In this document: in pieces, positions 8,633-17,883 of the stretch
Position numbering within the stretch: position 1 is the stretch's first letter
Layout: each line of letters opens with the position of its first letter
From: Pseudomonas sp. URIL14HWK12:I12
GTDB taxonomy: Bacteria > Pseudomonadota > Gammaproteobacteria > Pseudomonadales > Pseudomonadaceae
NCBI RefSeq assembly: GCF_003097135.1
Contig: NZ_QEQL01000001.1
Span: forward strand, 682,001-746,000
Direction of reading: 5' to 3'
Length of the DNA: 64,000 nt
Notes under the pieces: generated by a model
The model's input: the letters and a program-made list of their open reading frames with translations, nothing else
Databases searched by the model: none
Told to the model about the DNA's origin: nothing
Translations under genes and position numbers: made by a program

Positions 8633-10172
8633 GCCCTCCCCGCCCAACGCAAGCATCACCGACTGGATCGCCGTGATCGCCGGCGCCCTTGGCGCGCTGC
8701 TGGCAACCCTGGACATCTCCATCACCAATTCGGCCCTGCCGCAGATCCAGGGCCAGATCGGCGCCACCGGCACCGAAGGCACCTGGATCGCCACCGGGTA
8801 CCTGATGTCGGAGATTGTGATGATTCCCTTGGCGGCCTGGTGCACACGGGTGATGGGGCTCAGGCGCTTTCTGATCGTCATGACGATCCTGTTCAGCCTG
8901 TTTTCCGTAGGGTGCGGGCTGTCTTCGAGCCTCACGGCGATGATCCTCTGCCGCATCGGCCAGGGCTTCACCGGTGGGGCGATGATCCCGACCGCGCAGA
9001 CCATCGTGCGCACTCGCCTGCCGCCGCACCAGTTGCCGGTGGGCATCACCTTGTTCGGCATGACGGTGATCCTCGGCCCTTTGCTCGGCCCGGTGATCGG
9101 CGGGTGGCTCACGGAAAACTTCAGCTGGCGCTGGTGCTTTTTCCTTAACCTGCCAGTGACCGCCGCGCTGGTGACGCTGCTCTACACCGGCCTGCCACGG
9201 GAAAAAGCCAACCTGCAAGCGCTGTTCAATGCCGACTGGCTGGGCATCGTCGGCCTGGCGCTGGGGCTTTCGACACTGACCGTGGTGCTGGAGGAAGGCC
9301 AGCGTGAGCAGTGGTTCGATTCCAGCCTGATCTGCTGGCTGGCCTTGGCCTGCGCAGTGGGCTTCACCCTACTGGCCGCCGGCCAGGTCAGTGCGCGACA
9401 ACCGATCTTGCGCCTGAGCCTGCTGGCCAACCCGCGCTTTGCAAGCGTGCTGCTGATTGGCACTTGTGTTGGCGCCGGGCTTTATGGCACCGCTTATTTG
9501 GTACCGCAGTTCGTGGGCACCCTCAGCGGCTACAACGCCGAACAGGCCGGTGCAGTGATGCTGCTCACCGGCCTGCCGGCATTTTTGATGATGCCGGTGC
9601 TGCCGCGCTTGCTGGGGCGGGTGGATTTGCGCCTTCTAGTGCTGCTCGGCCTGGTGTTGTATTGGGCCAGCTGTTTCGTTGACACCACCCTCACCGCCCA
9701 AAGTGTAGGCCACGACTTCACCGCCTCGCAGCTGTTGCGTGGGGTGGGCCAGATCCTGGTGATGATGCCGCTGAGCCAGTTGTCGATGCGCTCGGTCAGT
9801 ACCCAGGACGCCGGCGACGCCGCCGGGCTGTACAACATGGCGCGCAATCTGGGTGGCACACTGGGCCTGGCCTTGCTGGGCGTGCTGATCGACCGGCGCC
9901 AGCATTTTCACGATGCAGCCCTGCGCGAAGGCATCAGCGCCAACTCGGCGCAGGCCCAAAGCCAGATGGCCGAGCGTAGCGCCAGTTTCTTCGCCCAACA
10001 GGGCGACCCGTCGACGGCCCCAATACAAGGTATCGCACAGTTGGCCAACGAGATTGCCCAGCAAGCGCTGGTGATGACCTACAACGACGCGTTCTTTGCC
10101 CTGGGGCTGGCCATGCTTGCCTGCCTGCCCTTGGCCTTTCTACTACGCCAAGCGAAGGCACCCTCACGATGA
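8610..10172 (+). CDS. DHA2 family drug:H+ antiporter (EmrB/QacA type)
   Basis: 520 residues with 14 predicted membrane helices, the inner-membrane pump of the three-gene operon. Family marks include TLDISITNSALPQIQGQIG after helix 1, GFTGGAMIPTA, and the motif C-like ILGPLLGPVIGGWLTENFSWRW. The GTG at 8610 is preferred because GGAGG stands nine bases upstream; an ATG five codons later (8625) lacks a comparable site. The final codon overlaps the next gene as ATGA. The substrate is unknown; relatives export hydrophobic drugs, uncouplers or fatty acids. Confidence 0.93.
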   Translation: MATRPMAEPSPPNASITDWIAVIAGALGALLATLDISITNSALPQIQGQIGATGTEGTWIATGYLMSEIVMIPLAAWCTRVMGLRRFLIVMTILFSLFSVGCGLSSSLTAMILCRIGQGFTGGAMIPTAQTIVRTRLPPHQLPVGITLFGMTVILGPLLGPVIGGWLTENFSWRWCFFLNLPVTAALVTLLYTGLPREKANLQALFNADWLGIVGLALGLSTLTVVLEEGQREQWFDSSLICWLALACAVGFTLLAAGQVSARQPILRLSLLANPRFASVLLIGTCVGAGLYGTAYLVPQFVGTLSGYNAEQAGAVMLLTGLPAFLMMPVLPRLLGRVDLRLLVLLGLVLYWASCFVDTTLTAQSVGHDFTASQLLRGVGQILVMMPLSQLSMRSVSTQDAGDAAGLYNMARNLGGTLGLALLGVLIDRRQHFHDAALREGISANSAQAQSQMAERSASFFAQQGDPSTAPIQGIAQLANEIAQQALVMTYNDAFFALGLAMLACLPLAFLLRQAKAPSR

Positions 10173-11596
10173 AACGCACCGTTGCCAGCCTGGCCCTGTT
10201 GACCCTCGCAGGCTGCACCATTGGCCCCGACTATCAAGGCGCGCCAGTGGTAGCACCCGCCACCTTGCAGGCTGCGCGCCTACCCCATGCGCCTGAGCAA
10301 GGCAGCCGTGCCCCGGCCGCAACACCTTGGTGGCAGGCGCTGGGTGATGCCCAACTGAACCAGCTGGTGGCCCAAGCCCTGGCGCACAGCCCTGACCTGG
10401 CCCAGGCCCGCGCGCGCTTGCGCCAGGCGCGGGCCAATCTAGCAGGCCAACAGGCAGGGCAAATGCCCACGCTGTCGGCCGACGCAATGATGCTGCGCAC
10501 CCGTTCGCCTGACACCTCCGCCTTCGGCCTGGGCGGCGGCGGCCGTGGCCCGCTGAGCCTGTACCTGGCCGGTTTCGATGCGAGCTGGGAGGCAGACCTG
10601 TTCGGCGGCACCCGCCGCGCCGTGCAGGCCGCCGACGCCAATGCGCAGGCCAGCGCCGCGCAACTGGCAGACGCTCAGGTCCAGCTGGCCGCCGAGGTGG
10701 TGCAAGCCTATGTCGGGTTGCGGGATGAGCAAGCCCGGCTGGCGCTGGTGGATGCCACCGCGCAGGTACAGAACCAGGTGCTGGCGCTGACCCGCGAGCG
10801 CCTCGCCGGGGGCGTGGCCTCGCAGGTACAGCTTGAGCAAGTGTTGACGCAGGCACGTACCACTCAAGCGCAGCGCCTGCCGTTGCAGTCGCAGCTGGTG
10901 GACTCGCTCGACGAGTTGGCAGTGCTTTGCGGCCAGGAACCCGGCCAGCTCGATGCAACCCTGCAGCCCCCCGCGCCGCTGCCCCAGGTTCCGGCCAGGG
11001 TGCCGCTGGGTGACCCGGCCCAGTTACTCAAGGCCCGCCCTGACATCCGCGCCGCAGAACGCGGCCTTGCCATGCGCAGCGCCCAGATCGGCCAGCAGCA
11101 GGCGCAGTGGTTTCCCACGCTGAGCCTGACCGGCGATCTGTCGTTCAGCGCGGGCGACCCCGGCCACCTGCTGCGCAACAGCAACGGCACCTGGCTGGCA
11201 TTGCCGCGGCTGAAATGGAGCCTGCTGGATTTCGGCCGCGTGCGCGCCCAGGTGGAGCAGGCCCAAGGGCAGCACGACGAGGCCCTGGCCAACTATCAAA
11301 GCGTGGTGCTCGCCGCACTAAAGGATGCTGACAGTGCACTGGCCCGCTACGGCCATCAGCGCCAGAACGTGGTGCTGTTGCAGGAGGTCGAGGCCAGCGC
11401 CGAGCGCGCCGCCGACCTCACTGGCCAGCGCTACCATGCGGGCACCGCCAGCACACTGGACTGGCTCGATGCCCAGCGCACCCTGTTCGATGCGCGGCAA
11501 AACCGCATTGCCGGCGATGCGCAACTGCTCAAAGACTTCACCGCCCTGCACAAGGCACTCGGCCTGGGCTGGGCGGAACCGATCAGCTCCAGTTGA
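10169..11596 (+). CDS. NodT/OprM family outer membrane efflux lipoprotein
   Basis: 475 residues. Signal peptide with lipobox LAGC (Cys16), then the two-repeat TolC-type structure with long helices rich in Ala, Gln and Leu. Conserved stretches include WWQALGDAQLNQLVAQAL, ASWEADLFGG and KARPDIRAAERGLAMRSAQIG. It completes the tripartite pump with the two preceding genes, starting inside the stop of the transporter gene (ATGA, 10169-10172). Its 3' end overlaps the 3' end of the convergent permease gene by 14 bases. Confidence 0.93.
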   Translation: MKRTVASLALLTLAGCTIGPDYQGAPVVAPATLQAARLPHAPEQGSRAPAATPWWQALGDAQLNQLVAQALAHSPDLAQARARLRQARANLAGQQAGQMPTLSADAMMLRTRSPDTSAFGLGGGGRGPLSLYLAGFDASWEADLFGGTRRAVQAADANAQASAAQLADAQVQLAAEVVQAYVGLRDEQARLALVDATAQVQNQVLALTRERLAGGVASQVQLEQVLTQARTTQAQRLPLQSQLVDSLDELAVLCGQEPGQLDATLQPPAPLPQVPARVPLGDPAQLLKARPDIRAAERGLAMRSAQIGQQQAQWFPTLSLTGDLSFSAGDPGHLLRNSNGTWLALPRLKWSLLDFGRVRAQVEQAQGQHDEALANYQSVVLAALKDADSALARYGHQRQNVVLLQEVEASAERAADLTGQRYHAGTASTLDWLDAQRTLFDARQNRIAGDAQLLKDFTALHKALGLGWAEPISSS

Positions 11597-12986
11597 CGGC
11601 ATTGCGCCGGGCGCAGCGCTCTTCGCGGCGATAGCCAAGCCAGAAGTACAGCGGTGCGGTCACCAGCAGCCCAACCACCCAGGAAAGGTCCGCCCCCGGC
11701 ACCAGGTTGGCATAGGGGCCGGTGAACAAGGAGGTGTTGGCGAACGGCAGCTGCGCCACTACCCCGACGAACCAGGCCCCGATGGCGTGCCAGTCGAAGC
11801 GCCCGTAGCGGCCGCCATCGGCCTCGAACAGCGAAGGAATGTGGTAGTCGCCGCGCTTGATCAGGTAGAAATCCACCAGGTTGATCGACGCCCAGGGCAC
11901 CAGTACCAACAACAACGCCAGGATCAGGCCGATGAAGCGGCTGATGAAATCGGCCGAGGCCCCCAGGGCCACCAGGCAGCAGCCGCACAGCACCAAACTC
12001 GACAGCACCACCTTCAGGCGCACCGACGGCACCCAGCGCGCCATGAAGGTTTGCAGCACGGTGATCAGCGAAAGCACTGCGCCGTAGAGGTTCAGCGCGT
12101 TGTGGCTGATGATGTTGAACAGAAACAACAGCATCAACACCGGCCCAAGCACACCGGTGCTCTGCTCGACAGCCGCCATGGCATCGGCATCGGGTGCCGA
12201 GGCCAGCGCCACCACGGCCCCGAAAGCGAACGACAGCACCGTGCCGCACACCGCACCCAGGTAGGTCGCCCAGAACGGCTTGCCGATGCCGACTTCACGG
12301 GGCAGGTAGCGCGAGTAGTCTGAGGTGTAAGGTGAGAAGCTGACCTGCCACACCACCCCCAGCGACACCGTTGCGATGAAACCGGCCAGGTTGAAACCGC
12401 CACGGCTAAAGAAATCGGCCGGCAGCGGCCCGCTGAGCACCATCGCGAAGCCTGCGAACAGCCCTGCGCCCATGACCCAGGTGCCGATGCGGTTGAGGAT
12501 GTGAATGAAGCGATAGCCGATCACTCCGATAGCAGTGGCCGCCAGCGCCCCGAGCACGATGCCCGCCGACAATGGCACCGCCGGCACCAGATTGTGCACC
12601 GACTTGCCGGCCAGCACGCTGTTGGAAATGAAGAAGCCCAGATAGATCAAGGCCGTGATCAAGACGATGCCCAGCGCGCCGTAGCGGCCGAACTGGCCGC
12701 GGCCTTGCACCATCTGCGGTATGCCCAACCGCGGCCCCTGGGCCGATGAGAGCGCCAGTACCGTGCCGCCGAGCAAGTGGCCGAGCGCAATAGCCAGCAG
12801 GCCCGACCCGAGCCCGAGGCCGAAGGTCTGCACAACCATGGCCCCGCTGACGATAGGCAGGGGCGCGATGTTGGTACTGAACCAGAGGGTGAAGAGGTCG
12901 CGCGAACGGCCGTGGCGTTCGCGGTCCGGCACGTGATCGACCGTGTGGTTTTCGATCGCCAGGGCGTGGGAATGCTGTTCAGACAT
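11583..12986 (-). CDS. NCS1 family cytosine/purine-type permease
   Basis: 467 residues from the ATG at 12984-12986; an in-frame GTG 31 codons upstream gives a non-conserved leader and is rejected. About twelve membrane helices. NCS1 marks: FTLWFSTNIAPLPIVSGAM at the start of helix 1, SPYTSDYSRYLP in the middle, and WASINLVDFYLIKRGDY in the later half. NCS1 carriers take up nucleobases, hydantoins, allantoin or thiamine with protons or sodium; substrate is not deducible here. The ribosome site is weak. A 20-bp element shared with the neighbouring chemoreceptor/monooxygenase promoter lies 105-124 bases upstream, implying common control. Confidence 0.9.
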   Translation of the reverse strand: MSEQHSHALAIENHTVDHVPDRERHGRSRDLFTLWFSTNIAPLPIVSGAMVVQTFGLGLGSGLLAIALGHLLGGTVLALSSAQGPRLGIPQMVQGRGQFGRYGALGIVLITALIYLGFFISNSVLAGKSVHNLVPAVPLSAGIVLGALAATAIGVIGYRFIHILNRIGTWVMGAGLFAGFAMVLSGPLPADFFSRGGFNLAGFIATVSLGVVWQVSFSPYTSDYSRYLPREVGIGKPFWATYLGAVCGTVLSFAFGAVVALASAPDADAMAAVEQSTGVLGPVLMLLFLFNIISHNALNLYGAVLSLITVLQTFMARWVPSVRLKVVLSSLVLCGCCLVALGASADFISRFIGLILALLLVLVPWASINLVDFYLIKRGDYHIPSLFEADGGRYGRFDWHAIGAWFVGVVAQLPFANTSLFTGPYANLVPGADLSWVVGLLVTAPLYFWLGYRREERCARRNAVNWS

Positions 12987-13090
12987 GCGCAGGGGGTCTC
13001 GTGTTTGTCTGTTCTTGTCGTTGTTTGAAGCCAAACCGATGGGCACGCCTGCCGGCTGTTGAAGGCTGGCAGACCCCACCGTCGAGGCCC

Positions 13091-13110
13091 ACCATATTAT
13101 GGTATGCCAA
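13091..13110. promoter_or_regulatory. Shared 20-bp operator-like element, copy B (permease)
   Basis: ACCATATTATGGTATGCCAA, 105-124 bases upstream of the permease start. It matches 17 of 20 bases of the element at 15165-15184 and contains two overlapping palindromes (ACCATA-T-TATGGT, and TGGTATGCCA). TGGTATACCA-type palindromes are common for GntR-family regulators; no such regulator lies in the window. Confidence 0.6.
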
Positions 13111-13145
13111 ACAACTCAACGACTTTCCACGTCACTTTTGCGCAT

Positions 13146-13172
13146 GGGCCCGGTAGGAAAATACTCGGGCCC
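13146..13172. terminator. Hairpin between chemoreceptor and permease genes
   Basis: Seven-base GC stem (GGGCCCG/CGGGCCC) with a 13-base loop, just after the chemoreceptor stop on the minus strand. No T tract follows, so termination is uncertain. Confidence 0.35.
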
Positions 13173-13180
13173 AACTCCTC

Positions 13181-15115
13181 TTAGGTGCGGAAACGCTTCA
13201 CCAAACCATTGAGCTCTTCGGACAAACGGGTCATGTGCCCCGCTTCGCCCTGAGTGCGCTCAGCCAGCTCTGCCACCTGTTGGGCATCGCCGTGGATCTG
13301 CCCAATGTTGCGATTGATGTCTTCGGCAACCTGGTGCTGTTCTTCAGCGGCAGTGGCGATCTGTACGTTCATGTCGCGGATCACGTCCACCGAATCGCGA
13401 ATGCGTTCGAAGCTGCCCCGTGCGTCATTGATGGAGGTAACCGTGGCGCGCGACACCTCAAGGCTTGCGTCCATGCGCCCGCTCATCTGCTCGGTGCGCT
13501 TGGCCAGCGTGCTGAGCAGGCTGTCGATCTCGCCGGTGGAATCGGCCGTGCGACGGGCAAGCGCCCGCACTTCGTCAGCCACCACGGCAAAGCCTCGGCC
13601 CTGTTCACCCGCCCGGGCGGCTTCGATAGCAGCATTGAGGGCCAGCAGGTTGGTCTGCTCGGCAATGGCGTTGATGGTGCCCAGAATCGACTGGATATCG
13701 CTGCTGTCCTGCTGCAACTGGCGCATGGCCCCGGCCGCTTCCTCGATCTCCGCACTCAAGCGCCCGACCCGGTCAACGGCGGTCTGCACCTGCTGCTGGC
13801 CGTCGCGCACCTGACGCTGGCCGTCATCGGCCGACGCCGCAGCCTGGCTGCAGGAGCGCGCGACTTCGTTGGCGGTTGCGACCATTTCATGGAACGCCGT
13901 GGACACGGCGTCGACCGCGCTGCGCTGGCGCTCCGCGGTTTCGGCCAAGGCCTGGGCGGCCTGGGTCGAGTCGCTGGAGGAGCCTTGGATTTGCCCGGCC
14001 GCAGCGCCGATACGCTGGATGATCGCAGCGATGGCGCCGAGAAACTGGTTGAACCAGCCGGCCAGTTGCGCGGTTTCATCACGCCCCTTCACGGCCAGCC
14101 GCGCCGTGAGGTCGCCCTCGCCCTGGGCGATCCCTTCCAAGCCATTGGCCACAGCGTGAATCGGCCGAACCAGCACGCCTGCGAACACGCCACCGAGCAC
14201 CGCAAAGCCCAACGCGAACACTGCCGCGATGGCGACGATGAGCCAGGTCAGCGATACGGTAGTGCTCATGACTTCAGCCTTGGGCACCAGGCCGATGAAG
14301 CGCCAGCCCAATGCGTCGGAGCGCCAGACGTTGGCCAGGTATTGCTGCTCGCCCAGTTTCACCGGTACCAGGCCTTTTTGCGCCTGCCCCAGCTCGGCAT
14401 AGGCCGGGCCAAGGTCGGTCAGGCGCTTGAAGTTGTGCTCAGGCTGCGAGGGGTCGACCAGCACAGTGCCGTCGTCGGTGGCCAGCAGCACGTAGCCGCT
14501 GTCGCCCAGGCGAATCTGCTTGATCAGGTCGGTCAGCTGGCCGAGGGATACGTCGATGTTCACCACCGCCCCCGGCTGGCCGTTGGCGCCGGCCAGCGCG
14601 CGCACCGTACTGACCAGCGTGACTTTGTCGGCCGCCCAGTAGTAGGGCGCCGTGCGCACGGTCTTGCCCGGTTGCGCCATGGCCGCCTGGTACCAGGGCC
14701 GGGTGCGCGGGTCATAGTCACTGAGCGCCGAGCCTGGCCAGAACACATAGCCGCCATCGGCAGTGCCCATCGACACATAGGCATAGTTGGCGTGGCTTTT
14801 GGCAAGCTGCTCGAACAACGCAAACACCTGCGGGTCGAGGTCGCCGGCCACATTGCCGCCTTTGGGGTAGCGGGTCAGGTGGCCGTCTGCACCGGCCAGC
14901 AACGGCTGCGCGGCCAGAAACGCTACGTTCTGGTCGATGCCGTCGAAAAACAGCCGCATGGCGTTATCGACCTGGCGAATTTCCCGGCCGCTGGCGCTTT
15001 CGAAATTATCCAGCGCCTGCGTACGCAAGTTCCAGATCACCACCACCGCCACCAGCACCACAGGCACCGCAGCAATGCTGGCAAACGCCGCGATCAATTT
15101 TGTTTTTATCTTCAT
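13181..15115 (-). CDS. Methyl-accepting chemotaxis protein with dCache sensor domain
   Basis: 644 residues from the ATG at 15113-15115; an ATG four codons upstream (15127) is a close alternative. Order: membrane helix 1 (about 5-30), periplasmic dCache domain (about 35-280) with [12 protein letters not shown], helix 2 (about 285-310), HAMP (to about 360) and a cytoplasmic signalling domain with the conserved tip [19 protein letters not shown]. The R-x-W-Y element is typical of amine and purine-binding dCache sensors. A purine or pyrimidine attractant is an inference from co-location and a shared operator with an NCS1 permease; P. putida has characterised chemoreceptors for such ligands. The divergent monooxygenase shares its promoter region. 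Confidence 0.92.
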   Translation of the reverse strand: MKIKTKLIAAFASIAAVPVVLVAVVVIWNLRTQALDNFESASGREIRQVDNAMRLFFDGIDQNVAFLAAQPLLAGADGHLTRYPKGGNVAGDLDPQVFALFEQLAKSHANYAYVSMGTADGGYVFWPGSALSDYDPRTRPWYQAAMAQPGKTVRTAPYYWAADKVTLVSTVRALAGANGQPGAVVNIDVSLGQLTDLIKQIRLGDSGYVLLATDDGTVLVDPSQPEHNFKRLTDLGPAYAELGQAQKGLVPVKLGEQQYLANVWRSDALGWRFIGLVPKAEVMSTTVSLTWLIVAIAAVFALGFAVLGGVFAGVLVRPIHAVANGLEGIAQGEGDLTARLAVKGRDETAQLAGWFNQFLGAIAAIIQRIGAAAGQIQGSSSDSTQAAQALAETAERQRSAVDAVSTAFHEMVATANEVARSCSQAAASADDGQRQVRDGQQQVQTAVDRVGRLSAEIEEAAGAMRQLQQDSSDIQSILGTINAIAEQTNLLALNAAIEAARAGEQGRGFAVVADEVRALARRTADSTGEIDSLLSTLAKRTEQMSGRMDASLEVSRATVTSINDARGSFERIRDSVDVIRDMNVQIATAAEEQHQVAEDINRNIGQIHGDAQQVAELAERTQGEAGHMTRLSEELNGLVKRFRT

Positions 15116-15164
15116 GCGTTCATCCATTCCCCGTCTGTGGCAAGGCCATCCGGCCTTGCAATAC

Positions 15165-15184
15165 ACCGTAATATGGTATACCAA
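15165..15184. promoter_or_regulatory. Shared 20-bp operator-like element, copy A (chemoreceptor/monooxygenase)
   Basis: ACCGTAATATGGTATACCAA lies between the divergent chemoreceptor and flavin monooxygenase genes, 50-69 bases upstream of the former and about 100 upstream of the latter. It contains the perfect palindrome TGGTATACCA (15174-15183) and repeats the element at 13091-13110 with three mismatches, in the same orientation. Confidence 0.65.
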
Positions 15185-15285
15185 TAGTGCACGCGCTCTG
15201 AGCCCCAGTGCCGCGCAACCAGAACATCCGCCATGTTGCCGCTCAGTTAATCGGCCGCATCGCAAAAAACAAAAGGCAGGTTGTC

Positions 15286-16323
15286 ATGAAATTTTCGCTT
15301 TTCGTTCACATGGAACGCTGGGACGACCAGGTCAGCCATCGGCAGTTGTTCGAAGACCTCACCGAACTCACCCTGATGGCTGAAGCCGGTGGGTTCAGCA
15401 CCGTGTGGATCGGCGAACATCACGCGATGGAATACACCATCTCTCCCAGCCCCATGCCGCTGCTGGCGTACCTGGCAGCGCGCACTACGACCATTCGCCT
15501 GGGCGCTGGCACCATCATCGCGCCGTTCTGGCACCCCCTGCGCGTGGCAGGTGAATGCGCCCTGCTCGATGTGATCAGCAACGGCCGTATGGAAGTGGGC
15601 CTGGCCCGTGGCGCCTACCAGGTCGAGTTCGACCGCCTTGCCAACGGCATGCCAGCCACCGAAGGCGGCAAGGCCTTGCGTGAGATGGTGCCTGTGGTGC
15701 GCAAGCTGTGGGAAGGCGACTACGCCCACGACGGCGAGCTGTGGAAATTCCCTACCTCCACCAGCGTCCCCAAGCCCATCGCCACCCCGCCGATCTGGAT
15801 CGCCGCACGTGACCCCGACTCGCACAACTTCGCCGTTGCCAACGGCTGCAACGTGATGGTTACCCCGTTGATGAAGGGCGACGAAGAAGTCGTCGATCTG
15901 CGTAACAAGTTCCAGAACGCCCTGGCCAACAACCCCGGCGTCCCCCGCCCGCAACTGATGGTGCTGCGCCACACCCACGTGCATGCCGACGATGACCCCG
16001 AAGGCTGGAAGGTCGGGGCTACGGCGATCAATCGCTTCTACCGCACCTTCGATGCCTGGTTCGGCAACAAGCAGGCCCCGGTCAACGGCTTCCTGGCGCC
16101 CAGCCCGGAGGAGAAATTCGCCGAGCGCCCGGAATTCGAGCTCGAGAACATCCGCAAGAACACTATGATCGGCACACCTGAGCAAATCATTGCGCGCATC
16201 CGCCACTATCAGGAACTGGGCGTGGATGAGTTCAGCTTCTGGTGTGACAACGGCCTGAGCCATGAAGAAAAACGCAAGTCGTTGAAGTTGTTCATTGACC
16301 AGGTGATCCCTGCCTTCCGGTGA
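15286..16323 (+). CDS. LLM class (luciferase-like) flavin-dependent oxidoreductase
   Basis: 345 residues; the ATG at 15286 has AGGCAGG upstream and fits the family N-terminus (MKFSLFVHMERW). TIM-barrel bacterial luciferase-like monooxygenase: FSTVWIGEHH (about 38-47), RLGAGTIIAPFWHPLRVAGE (about 70-90), GRMEVGLARGAY (about 101-112) and WIAARDPDSHNFAVANG. These enzymes use reduced FMN supplied by a separate reductase and oxygen to oxidise an organic substrate. No flavin reductase is encoded nearby. Divergent from the chemoreceptor with a common operator-like site, and so probably part of the same catabolic or scavenging regulon as the permease. The substrate is unknown. Confidence 0.9.
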   Translation: MKFSLFVHMERWDDQVSHRQLFEDLTELTLMAEAGGFSTVWIGEHHAMEYTISPSPMPLLAYLAARTTTIRLGAGTIIAPFWHPLRVAGECALLDVISNGRMEVGLARGAYQVEFDRLANGMPATEGGKALREMVPVVRKLWEGDYAHDGELWKFPTSTSVPKPIATPPIWIAARDPDSHNFAVANGCNVMVTPLMKGDEEVVDLRNKFQNALANNPGVPRPQLMVLRHTHVHADDDPEGWKVGATAINRFYRTFDAWFGNKQAPVNGFLAPSPEEKFAERPEFELENIRKNTMIGTPEQIIARIRHYQELGVDEFSFWCDNGLSHEEKRKSLKLFIDQVIPAFR

Positions 16324-16360
16324 AGTCACCGCTTCACGCTTCTGGCCGCACGAAAGAGCA

Positions 16361-16406
16361 AAGCGCGGTGGGGCAGGTTTGTCCGAATGCCTGCCCTACC
16401 ACGCTT
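16361..16406. terminator. Bidirectional terminator-like hairpin
   Basis: A 17-base stem with two G-T type mismatches (AAGCGCGGTGGGGCAGG pairing with CCTGCCCTACCACGCTT) lies between the convergent monooxygenase and ammonium transporter genes. It is strong and well placed, though its T tract is poor on both sides. Confidence 0.5.
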
Positions 16407-16441
16407 GCTTGCAGCTGATAGCTCACACGTTGCTACGGCGT

Positions 16442-17755
16442 TCAGTGGTTGTAGGCCCGCTCGTTGTGCTCGCCGAGGTCAAGCCCCATCTCTTCGACAG
16501 CCTCATGAGCCCGCAACCCGGTGATGAACTTCACCGCTTTCAAAATCACCCAACTGGCCACGAAGCAATAGCCGAAGGTGAACGCCACGCCCTTGACTTG
16601 GGCGAGCACCTGGCTCGCCATGCTCACACCGTCTACCAGGCCGCCCAGCTCGGGCACGCAAAACACCCCTGTCAGCACCGCGCCGATGATCCCGCCCACC
16701 CCGTGCAGGCCAAACACATCAAGGGTGTCGTCATACCCCAGCCGCTGCTTGAGCACGGTAACGGCCAGGTAGCAACCCACGCCGCACAGCCCACCGATGG
16801 CCAAGGCCCCGCCCACGCCAACGTAGGCGCAGGCCGGCGTAATACCCACCAGCCCCGCCAGGGCACCGCTGGCAAGGCCCAAGGCGCTCACGCGGCCGGC
16901 CTTGAACCATTCAGTGAACATCCAGCCCACGATGCCAGCGCATGCGCCCACCTGGGTATTGATCATCACCATGCCTGAGGCGCCCGATAGCCCACCGCCG
17001 GAGCCGATGTTGAAACCGAACCAGCCAACCCACAGCATCGCCGCGCCAACCATCGCCAGGCACAGGTTATGAGGCGGCATAGCGGTGTGCGGGTAGCCTT
17101 TGCGCTTGCCCAGCATCAGCGCTGCCACCAGGGCCGCGACGCCTGCGTTGATGTGCACCGCAGTGCCGCCGGCATAGTCGAGCACCCCCCAGTTGTGCAT
17201 CAACGCCCCCGCCCCGCCCCAGACCATGTGGGCGATGGGGGCATACACCAGGGTGAACCACAACGCCATGAACAACAGTGCCGCCGAGAATTTCATGCGC
17301 TCGGCGAAGGCGCCTGCGATCAATGCCGGTGTAATGATCGCGAAGGTCATCTGAAAGGTGACGAACACGCCTTCCGGGATCGTGCCCACCAGGCTCTCCG
17401 GGGTCATGCCCACCAGAAATGCCCGGCTGAGCGACCCGATGAAACTGTTGAGCGTGACCTGCCCTTCGACCATGCCGGTGGTGTCGACCACCAGGCTGTA
17501 GCCGTAAAGCACCCAGAGCACGCCGATCAGGCCGGCGATACCGAAACATTGAGTGAACAGCGACAACAGGTTCTTTGCCCGTACCAGCCCGCCATAGAAC
17601 AGCGCCAAGCCTGGCACACACATGAACAGCACCAGTGCCGTGGCGGTGATCATCCAGGCGCTGGAGCCGGTATCCAAGGCCGGGGTAGGGTCGGCGGCCT
17701 GGGCGAGGCGGGTTGACAACATCAGGGCGAGGCCGCCCGAGAGGGGTTTGATCAT
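16442..17755 (-). CDS. amt: Ammonium transporter, Amt family
   Basis: 437 residues from the ATG at 17753-17755 (AGGAG seven bases upstream). An N-terminal signal-like segment ends at AQA, followed by 11 membrane helices. Amt marks: FMCVPGLALFYGGLVRAKN, DYAGGTAVHINAGVAALVAA (pore histidine region), and DVFGLHGVGGIIGAVLTG (second pore histidine). It conducts ammonium or ammonia, and methylammonium is a well-known substrate analogue. It lies 128 bases downstream of mgsC on the same strand, at the end of the gmaS-mgsABC series. No glnK is adjacent, unlike the classical glnK-amtB pair, so this is probably a dedicated paralogue. Confidence 0.93.
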   Translation of the reverse strand: MIKPLSGGLALMLSTRLAQAADPTPALDTGSSAWMITATALVLFMCVPGLALFYGGLVRAKNLLSLFTQCFGIAGLIGVLWVLYGYSLVVDTTGMVEGQVTLNSFIGSLSRAFLVGMTPESLVGTIPEGVFVTFQMTFAIITPALIAGAFAERMKFSAALLFMALWFTLVYAPIAHMVWGGAGALMHNWGVLDYAGGTAVHINAGVAALVAALMLGKRKGYPHTAMPPHNLCLAMVGAAMLWVGWFGFNIGSGGGLSGASGMVMINTQVGACAGIVGWMFTEWFKAGRVSALGLASGALAGLVGITPACAYVGVGGALAIGGLCGVGCYLAVTVLKQRLGYDDTLDVFGLHGVGGIIGAVLTGVFCVPELGGLVDGVSMASQVLAQVKGVAFTFGYCFVASWVILKAVKFITGLRAHEAVEEMGLDLGEHNERAYNH

Positions 17756-17883
17756 GGGTGTGCTCCTGCTGGGTCGTGGGTTGTCAGGCACCTATGGGAG
17801 GCCGGCCCGCCGGGCGACACGCTGCGTTAGCGCTAGGCACCTCGCCCAGCACCGCCGCCCTCCCACTCAGTGACCAGGTAGCG

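Noticed and set aside
13235..15187. 650-codon open frame on the plus strand
   Set aside because: Antisense to the chemoreceptor gene, which has full family similarity; His/Arg/Gly-rich shadow composition.
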